Source: Microbacterium sp. LWH11-1.2 (GTDB taxonomy: Bacteria; Actinomycetota; Actinomycetes; Actinomycetales; Microbacteriaceae). Taken from it: a stretch of 64,000 nt of DNA. The stretch covers positions 1,364,001 to 1,428,000 of the forward strand of contig NZ_CP151636.1 of NCBI RefSeq assembly GCF_038397745.1, given 5' to 3'. Numbering within the stretch: position 1 is the stretch's first letter; each line of letters begins with the position of its first letter. Shown in pieces: positions 8,674 to 17,978 of this stretch. Under the pieces are notes generated by a model. That model ran no database searches, was not told the DNA's origin, and saw nothing but the letters and a program-made list of their open reading frames with translations. The position numbers were made by a program, and so were the translations under genes.

Positions 8674-8847
8674 ATGGGACTCGATGACAAGATCAAGAAC
8701 GCCGCTCAGGACATCGCCGGCAAGGCGAAGGAGGCGATCGGCAACGCGACCGACAACGACAAGCTCGTCGCCGAGGGCAAGGCCGACCAGGCCAAGTCCG
8801 ACGTCAAGCAGGCCGGCGAGAACATCAAGGACGCCTTCAAGAAGTGA
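8674..8847 (+). CDS. CsbD-family stress protein
   Basis: A 57-residue hydrophilic, Lys/Asp/Ala-rich protein starting MGLDDKIKNAAQDIAGKAKE, the standard CsbD-family beginning. CsbD-like proteins are abundant under general stress; their molecular role is not known. The start is preceded by AAAGGAG. It lies 102 bp after the AmaP-like gene, on the same strand, and ends 15 bp before a strong hairpin, so it may be its own transcript or the end of the Asp23 operon. Confidence 0.92.
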   Translation: MGLDDKIKNAAQDIAGKAKEAIGNATDNDKLVAEGKADQAKSDVKQAGENIKDAFKK

Positions 8848-8862
8848 TCACGGCGACCTGAG

Positions 8863-8900
8863 TGCCGGGGTGGGCGGGGGAGACCCTGCCCACCCCGGCA
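8863..8900 (+). terminator. Rho-independent-type hairpin after csbD-like gene
   Basis: A perfect 13-bp stem (8863-8875 with 8888-8900) and a 12-base loop, followed by a weak pyrimidine stretch TTCTCCT. It lies between two convergent genes and may stop transcription from both. Confidence 0.8.
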
Positions 8901-8923
8901 TTCTCCTGTCGGCCGTCGTTCTC

Positions 8924-11389
8924 TCAGCGGGTCACGTACGACAGTCCGTCGATCGTCAGGACGTCACCCGACGTCTTGACGATCTTGATCGTGTGCTCGC
9001 CCTTGCGCAGGTCGCCGCTCGTGAACAGCTCCTGACGGGTGAGCCGCGCATCGCCGTGCAGATCGATCGTGTCGACCAGCTCGCCGTCGATGTAGACCTC
9101 GGCGGTGCCCTGGTCGGGTCCGATCGCACCCGTGAGCGTGACCTTCGAACCGGTGAAGCCGAGCGAGACGGACGCGCCGTCGACGCTCGACCAGTGCACG
9201 TCGTCGCGGAGATCGCCGCGGAAGCGGAACTCCAACGCCGTGTCGCCGTCGGCGAACGAACCCATCAGTGCGGCACCGATGGCCACCTCGCGGCCGTCGA
9301 CCGTGTAGTCGGCTCCCGCCACGAGGGCGGTGCCGTCTCGGAACACACCGAGCAGCTCGCCCGGGTCGCGCCCAAGTGTCACCACGGCATCCGCCGGCTC
9401 CGCGCGGTCGAACGCCACGTGGTCGACGTCGAGCACGCCCTCCTGGATGACGTCGAGCTTGTCGAGAAGCATGAACTGTCCGGACTTCTTCACCACCCGG
9501 AGAGTGTGACTGCCGTTCGGCAGATCGCGCACGCTGTAGACGACCTGCTGCACGCCGCGACCTTCGGCCAGGAACGTGTCGACCGTGTCGACGAGCTGGC
9601 CGTCGAGATAGACATCCGCCTCACCCTGCGAGGAGTGAGTCTCGGTCACCCAGTCGATGCCGGTGCCGACGAAGGAGTACTCGAACGACGATCCGTCGGC
9701 CTCGCTGTACTGCACGTCGTCCTGGTAGTCGCCCATGCCCCGACCGGCGCTTCGGCTCCAGGTGCCGCCGTACACGATGCCCGGGCCGTCGTTGTTGACG
9801 CTGACCACGTTCGATGCGCCGGTCTCGGGTGCCTCGCCGCCCTGCGCGGAGTCGAAGACCGACACCGTCAGCGCCTGCGAACGTGCCGGGACCTCATAGC
9901 CGCCGTTGCGGCCCCAATCGCCGTCGTAGAGCAGCCGCGCGTCGTCGTCGTTGAGGGTGATCGTGCTCTTCTTCGCGGGCGTGAAGGTGAACAGGCGCGT
10001 GCCGTGGATCGGCACGTCCTCGGCGACGAACTCGCCGGTTGCGCTGCCGAGGTTCTTCTTGCGCCACAGATCGCGGATCTTCGCAGAGCCGTCGATGCCG
10101 ATGTCGGCGAACGGGATCGTGATGTCTGCGTCGGTGCGACCGAGGTTGAACACGGCCACGGTCACCGATCCGTCGGAATTCACCGCGTACCAGGTCTGTC
10201 GCTGCGTCGCCGTCGAGACCGGGTGTGCGGGACGCCCCGCCTGGTTCACCGCGATGACCTCGTCGTTGGTCAGCAGCTCCAGTCCGTACTCGTCGAGGTT
10301 CGTCATGTCGTTGCCGACATACATCGGCGCAGCTCCCACGGCCCAGAACGTCGCAGCGGTGCGGCGCTCGTCCTTGGTCAGGCCGTCCATCGAGCCGTTG
10401 CCGACGTTGAGCGAGTCGAAGTCGTTCCATCCCGTGCCGGGGCCGGCGTGCCGCCACCACTCGGCGGCCTTCGGGAACAGGCGCGAGATGTTGTCCCACG
10501 TGGTGAGCGCGTCGTTCTCGCAGTAGCACTCGACGTCCCAGTCGACGCGCCAACCGTTCGCATGCTCCTTCCAGTAGTCGGCGTAGCGGATGTCGAGGGC
10601 CCACGAGAGTTCGAACCAGATGTCGTTGCGCTCGAGCGCCTGCGACCAGGCCGCGACGTCGTCACGGGCGTCGATCGACAGGTCGCCGATCCCGGAGCCC
10701 GGGGTGACGCTGTCGAACTTGACGAAGTCGATGCCCCATTCGCCGAGCATGCCGGCGATCGAGTCGATGTAGGCCTGTCCGCAAGGGGTCGAGAAGTCGA
10801 TGCGATGCCCGATGCCCCAGTAGTCGGCCTGCTGGAGGGGGCGCTTCACGACGTCGCCGGTCGTGCACTCGGGGGCGCCGGCGATCGGCAGCTCCGCCTC
10901 GTACACCTCGGCCGAGATGCCAGGGATGAAGTACAGCCCGATCTTCTGGCCGTTGGCGTGGACGTGGTCGATGACGGCCTGCAGACCATCGGGATAGAGA
11001 GTCGTGCTCGGTACCGGGCGGCCGTTCTCATCCACACCGCCGTTCCAGCCGGCGTCGATGTTGATGTACTCGTACCCGTGCTGCTGCAGCTTCTCGTGCA
11101 TGGCGTCGGACTGCGCGATGATCTGGTCGGCGCTGATCCAGGCCTGGCCGTTCCCGGCGTAGACCTGCATGCTGTAGCTGCTCCAGCCCATGTACGGCCG
11201 CGAGCCCAGTGGCTCGTCAGTCGACGTGGTGGCGGCGACCGTCGTGGCGGCGGACGCCGCGGACGGTGCGGATGCCGCCGGAGTTTCGGCGGCCTGAGCC
11301 GAGGCCGTGCCCAGGCCGAGCGCCAGGGTGGCGGCGGCCAGAACGGCCGGCCATCGCAGCCTCGTGGTCGGGCGATCGTTGTGGATCAT
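8924..11389 (-). CDS. Secreted GH27 alpha-galactosidase with C-terminal binding domains
   Basis: An 821-residue secreted enzyme that removes terminal alpha-galactose. The signal peptide covers about 1-33 (cleavage near AQA-AET). The GH27 barrel (about 64-345) has YMGWSSY, YINIDAGWN, the nucleophile Asp226 in DFVKFD and the acid/base segment NGWRVDWD (281-285). An all-beta domain follows to about 455. The C-terminus has two similar carbohydrate-binding-like modules (near 530-645 and 725-820), each with the VYxDGxLVDT pattern, separated by an X2-type Ig-like domain (ADYTVDGREV). The start is preceded by GAGGAAG. It is divergent from the GH95 gene across a strong operator-like sequence. Related GH27 members act on beta-L-arabinopyranose, so that is an alternative substrate. 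Confidence 0.9.
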   Translation of the reverse strand: MIHNDRPTTRLRWPAVLAAATLALGLGTASAQAAETPAASAPSAASAATTVAATTSTDEPLGSRPYMGWSSYSMQVYAGNGQAWISADQIIAQSDAMHEKLQQHGYEYINIDAGWNGGVDENGRPVPSTTLYPDGLQAVIDHVHANGQKIGLYFIPGISAEVYEAELPIAGAPECTTGDVVKRPLQQADYWGIGHRIDFSTPCGQAYIDSIAGMLGEWGIDFVKFDSVTPGSGIGDLSIDARDDVAAWSQALERNDIWFELSWALDIRYADYWKEHANGWRVDWDVECYCENDALTTWDNISRLFPKAAEWWRHAGPGTGWNDFDSLNVGNGSMDGLTKDERRTAATFWAVGAAPMYVGNDMTNLDEYGLELLTNDEVIAVNQAGRPAHPVSTATQRQTWYAVNSDGSVTVAVFNLGRTDADITIPFADIGIDGSAKIRDLWRKKNLGSATGEFVAEDVPIHGTRLFTFTPAKKSTITLNDDDARLLYDGDWGRNGGYEVPARSQALTVSVFDSAQGGEAPETGASNVVSVNNDGPGIVYGGTWSRSAGRGMGDYQDDVQYSEADGSSFEYSFVGTGIDWVTETHSSQGEADVYLDGQLVDTVDTFLAEGRGVQQVVYSVRDLPNGSHTLRVVKKSGQFMLLDKLDVIQEGVLDVDHVAFDRAEPADAVVTLGRDPGELLGVFRDGTALVAGADYTVDGREVAIGAALMGSFADGDTALEFRFRGDLRDDVHWSSVDGASVSLGFTGSKVTLTGAIGPDQGTAEVYIDGELVDTIDLHGDARLTRQELFTSGDLRKGEHTIKIVKTSGDVLTIDGLSYVTR

Positions 11390-11490
11390 GTCTTCCTCTC
11401 ATGGCGGTTCGACGGTGAACCCCGCGCGTCTTCGCGCAGCCCCCAGAAGGTTCGGCAGCGGCTACTTCGTCCAGCATCGGAGCCGCCGCA

Positions 11491-11515
11491 AATTACTTGA
11501 CGTCGGTAATTAATC
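11491..11515. promoter_or_regulatory. Operator-like site A between GH27 and GH95 genes
   Basis: AATTAC at 11491-11496 and GTAATT at 11506-11511 form a perfect dyad around a central TTGACGTCG. It includes TACTTGACGTC (11494-11504) and, three bases later, AATTAATC (11508-11515). The same two blocks with the same spacing recur at 22161-22182, and a diverged copy lies at 19947-19967. It sits in the AT-rich centre of the divergent promoter region and is probably bound by a local repressor, most likely the ROK protein. Confidence 0.65.
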
Positions 11516-11560
11516 ACGATTAGTCTCGTATTGCAAGCAGCCATCTCGTCAAGGAAGACC

Positions 11561-14023
11561 ATGCCGCTCCCCACTCCCGAGTCCCGTTTTCGTCCCGCAG
11601 GAACGCTGCGCCTGGCGTGGAATCGCCCCGCATCGAACTGGAACGAGGCCACGCCGCTGGGCAACGGCCGCATCGGCGCGATGCTGTTCGGCGGCGCGTC
11701 CGGCCGCTATGCGCTCAACGACGCGACCGTGTGGTCGGGCACGCCCGACGGGCCTGCCGACGCCCTGCGCGATGTGCTCGCTGCCGGGGCAGGCCCCGAG
11801 CGTCTCTCCCGCGTCCGCGCCGCTCTCGACGAGGGCCGCACCCGCGAGGCCGAGGACCTGCTCATGGCCTTCGAAGGCCCGTACTCGCAGGAGTTCCTGC
11901 CGCTCGCCGACCTCGACGTGCACATCGACGGCGCCGAGGCTGTCGCGCCTGCCCGCGTGCTCGACCTCGATGAGGCGGCGGTCACCGAGACGCTCACGAT
12001 CCCCGGCGGCACCGTGCGCCGACGGTCCTGGATCTCGGCCCCCGCTCGGGCCCTGATCATCGAGATCACCGCGGATGCCGCGTTCACGGCATCCGTCTCC
12101 CTGCGGACGCCCCTGCGCGACGCGGGCTCGGCGGTTCTGCCGGACCTGAGCGGGATCACCCTCGACATCGTGGCGCCGATCGACGGCGCCCCGCTGCACG
12201 AGACGGCGGTCGAACCGCCCCTGACCTACGCCGGCGACGACTCCGAGGCGTTCGACGCCTTCGCGGCCGTCGCCGTCGCCTGGAGCACCGATGGACTCGC
12301 GGAGCGGACGCCCGAGGGCGTCACCCTCCGTGGAGCCCGCCGGCTGCTGATCGCCCTCTCCACATCGTCCCGCGCCGCGTCGTGGTGGGCCGGCGAGGAC
12401 GAGGAGGGGCGGAGCGTCTCGCGTGAGACGATCCGGAACCATGCCGGGGAACAGGCGGATGCCGCGGTCCACCGCGGCGCGTCGGCGCTGTTCGAGGAGC
12501 ACGTGGCCGATCGACGGCGCGCGACTCCGGCGAGGTTCGCGATCGGCGGCCGGCGGGAAGGCACGTGGGACGTCGACCGAGACATCCTGCGCGGACCCGA
12601 CCTGCCGCTGAAGGCCACCGTGATCGCGGAGTTCGGCGCCTACCTGCTCGCCTCCTGCTCGCGGAGCGGAGGCCCGGCGGCGAACCTGCAGGGCATCTGG
12701 AACGACGAGCTCCAGCCGGCCTGGTCGTCGAACTACACCATCAACATCAACACCGAGATGAACTACTGGGCCGCCCCTGTGCTCGGCATGGACGACGCGT
12801 TCGAGCCGCTGCTCGGCATGGTCGAGAAGCTCGCCCGCAACGGCGCCGACGTCGCCCGCGACCTGTACGGCGCCCGCGGATGGGTCGGGCATCACAACTC
12901 CGACCTGTGGGGCTGGGCACTGCCGGTCGGCGGGGGCCACGGTGCACCGAGCTGGGCGATCTGGATGATGGGCGGCGTCTGGCTCACGCACAGCCTGTGG
13001 GACGCGTACGAGTTCGGCGGCGACCGCGAACTGCTGCGCACCCGCATCTGGCCGCTGCTGCGCGGTGCCGCCGAGTTCGGTCTCGACTGGCTCGTGCCGG
13101 ATGCCGACGGTCGACTGCGCACGTCGCCGTCGACCTCCCCGGAGAACTCCTTCTTCGCCGCCGACGGCGAGGGGACCGCGATCGGTCTCACGTCGGCATC
13201 CGATCTCCTGCTCCTGCAGAGCCTCTTCGAACGCGCACGGACGGCGATCGACGTGCTGCAGATCGACGACGCCGCGCTGCACGCCGAGCTCGACGAGGCG
13301 CTCGCGCACCTCGCGCCGGTGATCGTCCGCGCCGACGGCCGGATCGGCGAATGGTCGGAGGATGTCGTCGAGGTCGAACCGCTCCACCGCCACATGACGC
13401 CGCTCATCGGCATCCACCCGCTCGATGTGACCACGCGCGAGCGCACGCCCGAGCTCTTCGATGCCGGCATCCGCCTGCTCGACGCCCGCGGTCCCGGCGC
13501 GATGGGCTGGTCCTGGGCGTGGAAGATCGCGCTGCGCGCGCGGATGCGCGACGGCGAGACCGCGGCGTCGCTGCTGGACGAGGCCCTCACGGCGTTCGAC
13601 GGCGATGCCATGCGGCACGGCCCGGTCGACGGCTCGGAGTGGGGCGGACTGCTGCCGAACCTGTTCAGCACGCATCCGCCGTTCCAGATCGATGCGAACC
13701 TCGGGTTCCCCGCGTCGATCGCCGAGCTGCTGGTGCAGAGCCATGGCGGCGTCGTGCGGCTGCTGCCCGCGCTCCCGTCGGACTGGCGCGAGGGCGACGT
13801 GCAGGGCATCCGGGCGCGCACCGGCCTCGAGGTCGACCTGGCGTGGAGCGACGGGCGGTTGAGCGAGGCGCAGGTGCGCAACCGGCTCGACGAAGACCGC
13901 GACGTGGTCATCGAGCACGACGGCGTGCGACTGTCGCCGACCATCGCCGCGGGAGGGGTGTTCGACGTGCCGGTGCGCGACGTCGCCGACGCCGTGGTGG
14001 GAGGATCCGCCGATGCGCGGTGA
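11561..14023 (+). CDS. GH95-family glycoside hydrolase (alpha-L-fucosidase/alpha-L-galactosidase)
   Basis: An 820-residue GH95 enzyme; the family hydrolyses alpha-1,2-linked L-fucose or L-galactose by inversion. The N-terminal beta domain starts with LPLGNGRIGAM-like residues (ATPLGNGRIGAMLFGG) and ALNDATVWSG. The barrel carries the Asn cluster NINTEMNYW (about 395-402), the acid Glu528 in SPEN and HPPFQIDANLG with His705 and Asp711, matching the catalytic set known in AfcA. No signal peptide is seen, so it acts in the cytoplasm. The ATG at 11561 follows AAGGAAG and is preferred to a TTG 30 bases upstream. It starts an operon with a CE7 esterase and a ROK regulator. Confidence 0.92.
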   Translation: MPLPTPESRFRPAGTLRLAWNRPASNWNEATPLGNGRIGAMLFGGASGRYALNDATVWSGTPDGPADALRDVLAAGAGPERLSRVRAALDEGRTREAEDLLMAFEGPYSQEFLPLADLDVHIDGAEAVAPARVLDLDEAAVTETLTIPGGTVRRRSWISAPARALIIEITADAAFTASVSLRTPLRDAGSAVLPDLSGITLDIVAPIDGAPLHETAVEPPLTYAGDDSEAFDAFAAVAVAWSTDGLAERTPEGVTLRGARRLLIALSTSSRAASWWAGEDEEGRSVSRETIRNHAGEQADAAVHRGASALFEEHVADRRRATPARFAIGGRREGTWDVDRDILRGPDLPLKATVIAEFGAYLLASCSRSGGPAANLQGIWNDELQPAWSSNYTININTEMNYWAAPVLGMDDAFEPLLGMVEKLARNGADVARDLYGARGWVGHHNSDLWGWALPVGGGHGAPSWAIWMMGGVWLTHSLWDAYEFGGDRELLRTRIWPLLRGAAEFGLDWLVPDADGRLRTSPSTSPENSFFAADGEGTAIGLTSASDLLLLQSLFERARTAIDVLQIDDAALHAELDEALAHLAPVIVRADGRIGEWSEDVVEVEPLHRHMTPLIGIHPLDVTTRERTPELFDAGIRLLDARGPGAMGWSWAWKIALRARMRDGETAASLLDEALTAFDGDAMRHGPVDGSEWGGLLPNLFSTHPPFQIDANLGFPASIAELLVQSHGGVVRLLPALPSDWREGDVQGIRARTGLEVDLAWSDGRLSEAQVRNRLDEDRDVVIEHDGVRLSPTIAAGGVFDVPVRDVADAVVGGSADAR

Positions 14024-14987
14024 GACGACGACCGTCGACATGCCGACGACCCAGACCGAGCCGAGCGACTTCGATGACTTCTGGGCAGAGACGCTCGCCG
14101 AGACCCGGCGCTTCCCGCTCGACGTCACGATCGAGCCGCGCGAGACCCGGCTGACGGTGATCGACGTCTTCGAGGTGACGTTCCGCGGATTCGGCGGCAC
14201 GCGCATCCGCGCCTGGCTCCGCGTGCCGCACGGTGCGACGGAACCGCTGCCGGGACTCGTGCAGCTCTTCGGCTACGGCAACGGACGAGGTCACGCGCTG
14301 CGCGATCTGCGCTGGGCCGCCGCCGGATACGCCCACCTGGTGGTGGACGCGCGAGGCCAGGGGCACGGAGACACCGACGACGATCACCCCGAGGGCGGAC
14401 CGTCCGCCGGCGGCTTCCTCACCCGGGGTCTGCGCTCGCCGCGGGAGTACTACTACCGACGGGTCTACGCCGACGCCGTCCGTGCCGTCGAGGCCCTGCG
14501 ATCGTTGGAGGCGGTCGACGCCACGCGCGTCGGCGTCGTCGGGGCGAGCCAGGGCGGCGGCATCGCCCTCGCGATCGCGGGGCTGGTGCCGGATCTCGCG
14601 GTCGCGATCATCCAGGCGCCCTTCCTGTGCGAACTCAACCGCGCGGCCGACCTGAGCGCCGAGGAGCCGTATGCGCTCCTCACGCAGTACTTCGCCGACC
14701 GGCGCCTCGACACCGCGACGGCCCTCGACACCCTGCGCTACTTCGACGGGGTCAACCACGCCAAGCGCGCGACCGCTCCCGCGATCCTCAGCACCGGTCT
14801 GCGCGACGGCATCACGCCCCCGGCATCCGTCCTCCCCGCGTTCACGGCGTACGCCGGCGAGAAGCAGATCGTGCTCTGGCCCTACAACGGGCATGAGGCC
14901 GGCGGCGACCTCGACGAGGAGAACGCACTGGAGTTCGCGGCGACGCACCTGGCACCCGGGGGCTCGTCCTCCGCACGGCGGGCCTGA
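14013..14987 (+). CDS. CE7-family acetyl xylan esterase/cephalosporin-C deacetylase-like
   Basis: A 324-residue alpha/beta hydrolase of carbohydrate esterase family 7. It has RGQG (114-117), the nucleophile elbow GASQGG with Ser179, and a late GLRDGITPP (Asp) and NGHEAGG (His). These enzymes remove acetyl groups from short xylo- or other oligosaccharides inside the cell. The start overlaps the GH95 stop by 11 bp, so the two are coupled; the pairing suggests acetylated, fucose- or galactose-bearing oligosaccharides (inference). Confidence 0.88.
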   Translation: MRGETTTVDMPTTQTEPSDFDDFWAETLAETRRFPLDVTIEPRETRLTVIDVFEVTFRGFGGTRIRAWLRVPHGATEPLPGLVQLFGYGNGRGHALRDLRWAAAGYAHLVVDARGQGHGDTDDDHPEGGPSAGGFLTRGLRSPREYYYRRVYADAVRAVEALRSLEAVDATRVGVVGASQGGGIALAIAGLVPDLAVAIIQAPFLCELNRAADLSAEEPYALLTQYFADRRLDTATALDTLRYFDGVNHAKRATAPAILSTGLRDGITPPASVLPAFTAYAGEKQIVLWPYNGHEAGGDLDEENALEFAATHLAPGGSSSARRA

Positions 14988-15025
14988 GGATTCGCTACCG
15001 TAGCCGATAACGACTGAGGAATTCG

Positions 15026-16192
15026 ATGGACCACGACACCGCCGCACGCACCTCCCTGATACGCTCCGCCTCGGATGCCGGGTCGAAGGTGTTCGCGACG
15101 ATCCTCACGCGCAGCCCGATCAGCCGCATCGACATCGCGCGGCACACCGGGCTCTCGCAGGCCGCCGTGACCAAGGCGGTCTCGCCGCTCGTCGCCGCCG
15201 GCCTTGTCGACGCGCCCCCGGCCGCGCACCGCGACGGGAATCCCGGACGCCCGGTCGCCCCCGTCTCGATCGTCTCCGAGGCGATGATCATGCTCGGCGT
15301 GAAGGTGAACGTCGACGAGATCATCGCCGTCGCGACCGACCTCGGCACCGCCGTGCTGGCGGTCGAGCGCCGGCGGCTCCCGCAGCACGATCCGGATGCC
15401 GTGCTCGAGGCGATCCTCGACGTCGTCGGCGTGCTCGAAGCCGCCCTCGGCGATCGCTCCGCCGCGATCGCCGGTCTCGGCGTCTCGGTCTCCGGCGATG
15501 TCGACACCCAGGCCGGAGTCGTGCGCGAATCGGCGATCATGGGCTGGCGGGACGAGCCGTTCGGCGCACGTCTGCAGGAGCGGCTCGGCAGGCCTGTGAC
15601 CCTCGAGAACGACGTGCACGCGTTGACAGTCGGCGAGCACTGGTTCGGGGTCGGCCTCGGCACGGCGTCGTTCGCGATCGTCACGATCGGGCGCGGCATC
15701 GGCAGCGGTCTGCACCTGAACGGTCAGGTCGTCACGGGTGCGTACGGCGTCGCTGGCGAGATCGGCCATCTCCCGCTCGCCGACCCGCAGCGGATCTGCC
15801 CGTGCGGACGACAGGGCTGCGTCGAGGCCGTCGCATCGACCGCCGCGATCGAGGCCGCGGTGTCGGCCGCGCACGGTCGGCCGGTTGCGATCGACGAAGC
15901 CGTGCGACTCGCGCACGACGGCGATCGGGCTGCGGAGGCCGCGTTCCAGGAGGCCTCTGCCATCATCGGCACGGCCATCGCGACGCTGGTCAACCTCACC
16001 GGACCCGAGCTGGTCATCATCGGCGGCGAGGGTGTGTCGAACTTCGACCTCTACGACGCGACGCTGCGCAGCGCCTTCGAAGCGCATGCCTTCGGCGCGG
16101 CCGCGCGTTGCCGCATCGTGGTGCGCCCGCACACCTTCGAGGACTGGGCCCGCGGCGCTGCCGCGGCCGCGATCCAGTCCCTCGTGCTCTGA
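15026..16192 (+). CDS. ROK-family transcriptional regulator
   Basis: A 388-residue ROK repressor. A winged HTH (about 25-62, ISRIDIARHTGLSQAAVTK) precedes a sugar-kinase-like domain with the ROK zinc-site pattern CPCGRQGC after GEIGHLPL. Such proteins bind a sugar or sugar phosphate and release operators. It is the third gene of the GH95-CE7 unit, 38 bp after the esterase, and is convergent with an ABC importer operon. It is the best local candidate to bind sites A, B and C, by position only. Confidence 0.92.
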   Translation: MDHDTAARTSLIRSASDAGSKVFATILTRSPISRIDIARHTGLSQAAVTKAVSPLVAAGLVDAPPAAHRDGNPGRPVAPVSIVSEAMIMLGVKVNVDEIIAVATDLGTAVLAVERRRLPQHDPDAVLEAILDVVGVLEAALGDRSAAIAGLGVSVSGDVDTQAGVVRESAIMGWRDEPFGARLQERLGRPVTLENDVHALTVGEHWFGVGLGTASFAIVTIGRGIGSGLHLNGQVVTGAYGVAGEIGHLPLADPQRICPCGRQGCVEAVASTAAIEAAVSAAHGRPVAIDEAVRLAHDGDRAAEAAFQEASAIIGTAIATLVNLTGPELVIIGGEGVSNFDLYDATLRSAFEAHAFGAAARCRIVVRPHTFEDWARGAAAAAIQSLVL

Positions 16193-16250
16193 CGCGCAGC
16201 ATCCGCAGCGTCCGGGGACCGAAGTCCCGGCATCCGTCCCGGACACAGAA

Positions 16251-16279
16251 CTGCCCGGCGGGGTCATCCCGCCGGGCAG
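16251..16279. terminator. Bidirectional hairpin between ROK gene and importer operon
   Basis: CTGCCCGGCGGG at 16251-16262 pairs perfectly with 16268-16279 around a 5-base loop. It lies between convergent stops. No long T-run follows on either strand. Confidence 0.75.
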
Positions 16280-16294
16280 TCACCGCTCTCGTGA

Positions 16295-17926
16295 TCAGAG
16301 CGCGTCGTACAGCTTCTGCTGCAGCTCGAGGTAGCGCTCGACGCCGAGACCGTTCAGGTCGTCGATGTAGGCCTGCCAGGCGCCGTCGTCGTCGATGTCG
16401 CGCTGACCGGTGGCGAACTCCGCCTGCGCCTGCGTGATGTAGGTCGCGATGTTCGTCTGCAGCTCGGCGATCTCCGCCGAGGTGTCGGGGTCGGGCCACA
16501 GCTTGTTGTCGGGGAACAGCAGCTCCTCGTCGGGCGCGAACGGCTCGTACAGCTGCGTCGCCTCGAGCAGACGGCGCTCGTAGCCGTCGGGGGAGTAGAC
16601 GTCCTCCGGCACGACCTGCGAGTTGCGGTACTCGAGCGAGTCCCAGTACTGGCCCATCGAGCGCCATGAGGCGTTGGACGTCTCGTCATAGGTGAGCGGC
16701 TTGAACGTCGGCTCGAGCTCGGGGTCAAGGGCGAGGTCGCCGTCTTCGGCCGGAACCCAGGCCTCGCCCTCCGGTCCCATCGCGCCGAGCCGGTCGCCCT
16801 CGTCGGTCACCAGGTAGTCGATGAGCTTGATCGCCTTGACGCGCTCGTCCTCGGTCGACTTGTTCGTGAGGGCGAACATGCCGAGCGGGCTGACCTGCGA
16901 GCGGAAGGTGGCGAACTGCGTGCCGTCCGGGCCCTTCACGGGAGCCACCGCGTCGTAGTGCTTGTCTCGTCCGTCGGGAGAGTCGGCCGTGACGATCTCG
17001 TACGGGTGCAGCACTGCTGCCGCGCCGAGGATCTCGGCTTCCGCGTTGTCGCCGAGGGCGCGCAGCGCTTCACCGTTCTGCGTGAAGGACGCCGTGTCGA
17101 TCAAGCCCTCCTCGGCGAGCGATGCGATGTACTGCAGACCCGCCCGCCAGCCGTCCGACGTCGCCGAGAGCTCGACCTTGCCGCCGTCCATCACCATCGG
17201 CGGCGGACTCGAGGGGCTGCCGTACGGTGCGTAGGCGAACGCATTCAAGAAGTAGTTGATGACGGGCTCGGATGCCGATGCGCTGAGCGCGACCTCGTCG
17301 GCCTTGCCGTTGCCGTTGGGGTCGTCGTTCTTGAACGCCCGCAGCACCTCCCGGAGCTCTTCGGTGGTCGTCGGCTGCTCCAGGCCGAGCTTGTCGAGCC
17401 AGGTGGTGTTCATCCACAGCTTCGAGGGGTAGCTGCAGTGGAAGCACTCGGTGAACTGCGTGATCGCGTAGATGTGCCCATCGGGCGCGGTGACCGACTG
17501 CTTCCAGTCGGGCTTCTCCTCGAAGCGCTCTTTGAGGTTGGGGGCGTACTCGTCGATCAGGTCCTCGAGCGGGACCAGCACTCCCTGCTGCCCGTACTTC
17601 ATCACCTCGCTGCGCGAGAAGGCGTCGACCCACGGCACGAGGAAGTACGCGTCGGGGTAGTCGCCGCTCGCGAGCGAGACCTGCCGCTTCTCGCCCGCGA
17701 CGCTGCCGTCGTAGGTCGTGGTCTGCCAGTCGAAGTCGATGTCGAACTTCTTCTCGACCAGCTGGGTGAACGCGTTGTCCTCGAGCGAGCCGTTGTCGCC
17801 CTGGGGGCCGAACGCGACCAGCTGGCCGTTGTCGTCGTCACTCGGCGACGTGCAGGCGGCCAGCGCCGCCGTCGCCAGGGCCAGCACGCCTGCGGCGGCC
17901 ACCCCTCTGATGATGCTGTGTCTCAT
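16295..17926 (-). CDS. ABC transporter sugar-binding lipoprotein (LplA-like)
   Basis: A 543-residue extracellular solute-binding protein with a lipoprotein signal (lipobox LAAC, Cys25). It is long for the class and resembles LplA-type binding proteins that work with LplB/LplC-type permeases and take up oligosaccharides. The sequence NFKERF.../TTWLDKLGLEQPTT region matches the family 1 core. It is the last gene of the importer operon, 52 bp after the second permease. No ATPase gene is present in the operon, so a shared MsiK-type ATPase is expected. Ligand unknown; alpha-galactosides or galactan fragments fit the neighbours. Confidence 0.88.
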   Translation of the reverse strand: MRHSIIRGVAAAGVLALATAALAACTSPSDDDNGQLVAFGPQGDNGSLEDNAFTQLVEKKFDIDFDWQTTTYDGSVAGEKRQVSLASGDYPDAYFLVPWVDAFSRSEVMKYGQQGVLVPLEDLIDEYAPNLKERFEEKPDWKQSVTAPDGHIYAITQFTECFHCSYPSKLWMNTTWLDKLGLEQPTTTEELREVLRAFKNDDPNGNGKADEVALSASASEPVINYFLNAFAYAPYGSPSSPPPMVMDGGKVELSATSDGWRAGLQYIASLAEEGLIDTASFTQNGEALRALGDNAEAEILGAAAVLHPYEIVTADSPDGRDKHYDAVAPVKGPDGTQFATFRSQVSPLGMFALTNKSTEDERVKAIKLIDYLVTDEGDRLGAMGPEGEAWVPAEDGDLALDPELEPTFKPLTYDETSNASWRSMGQYWDSLEYRNSQVVPEDVYSPDGYERRLLEATQLYEPFAPDEELLFPDNKLWPDPDTSAEIAELQTNIATYITQAQAEFATGQRDIDDDGAWQAYIDDLNGLGVERYLELQQKLYDAL

Positions 17927-17978
17927 TGCCGGAATCTCCTTTGCCCGGTTAATGGGTGATGTGGTGGGTCTGTGGGGG

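Noticed and set aside
11531..11560. TTG start giving ten more residues for the GH95 protein
   Set aside because: No ribosome-binding site precedes it, while ATG 11561 has AAGGAAG at good spacing.
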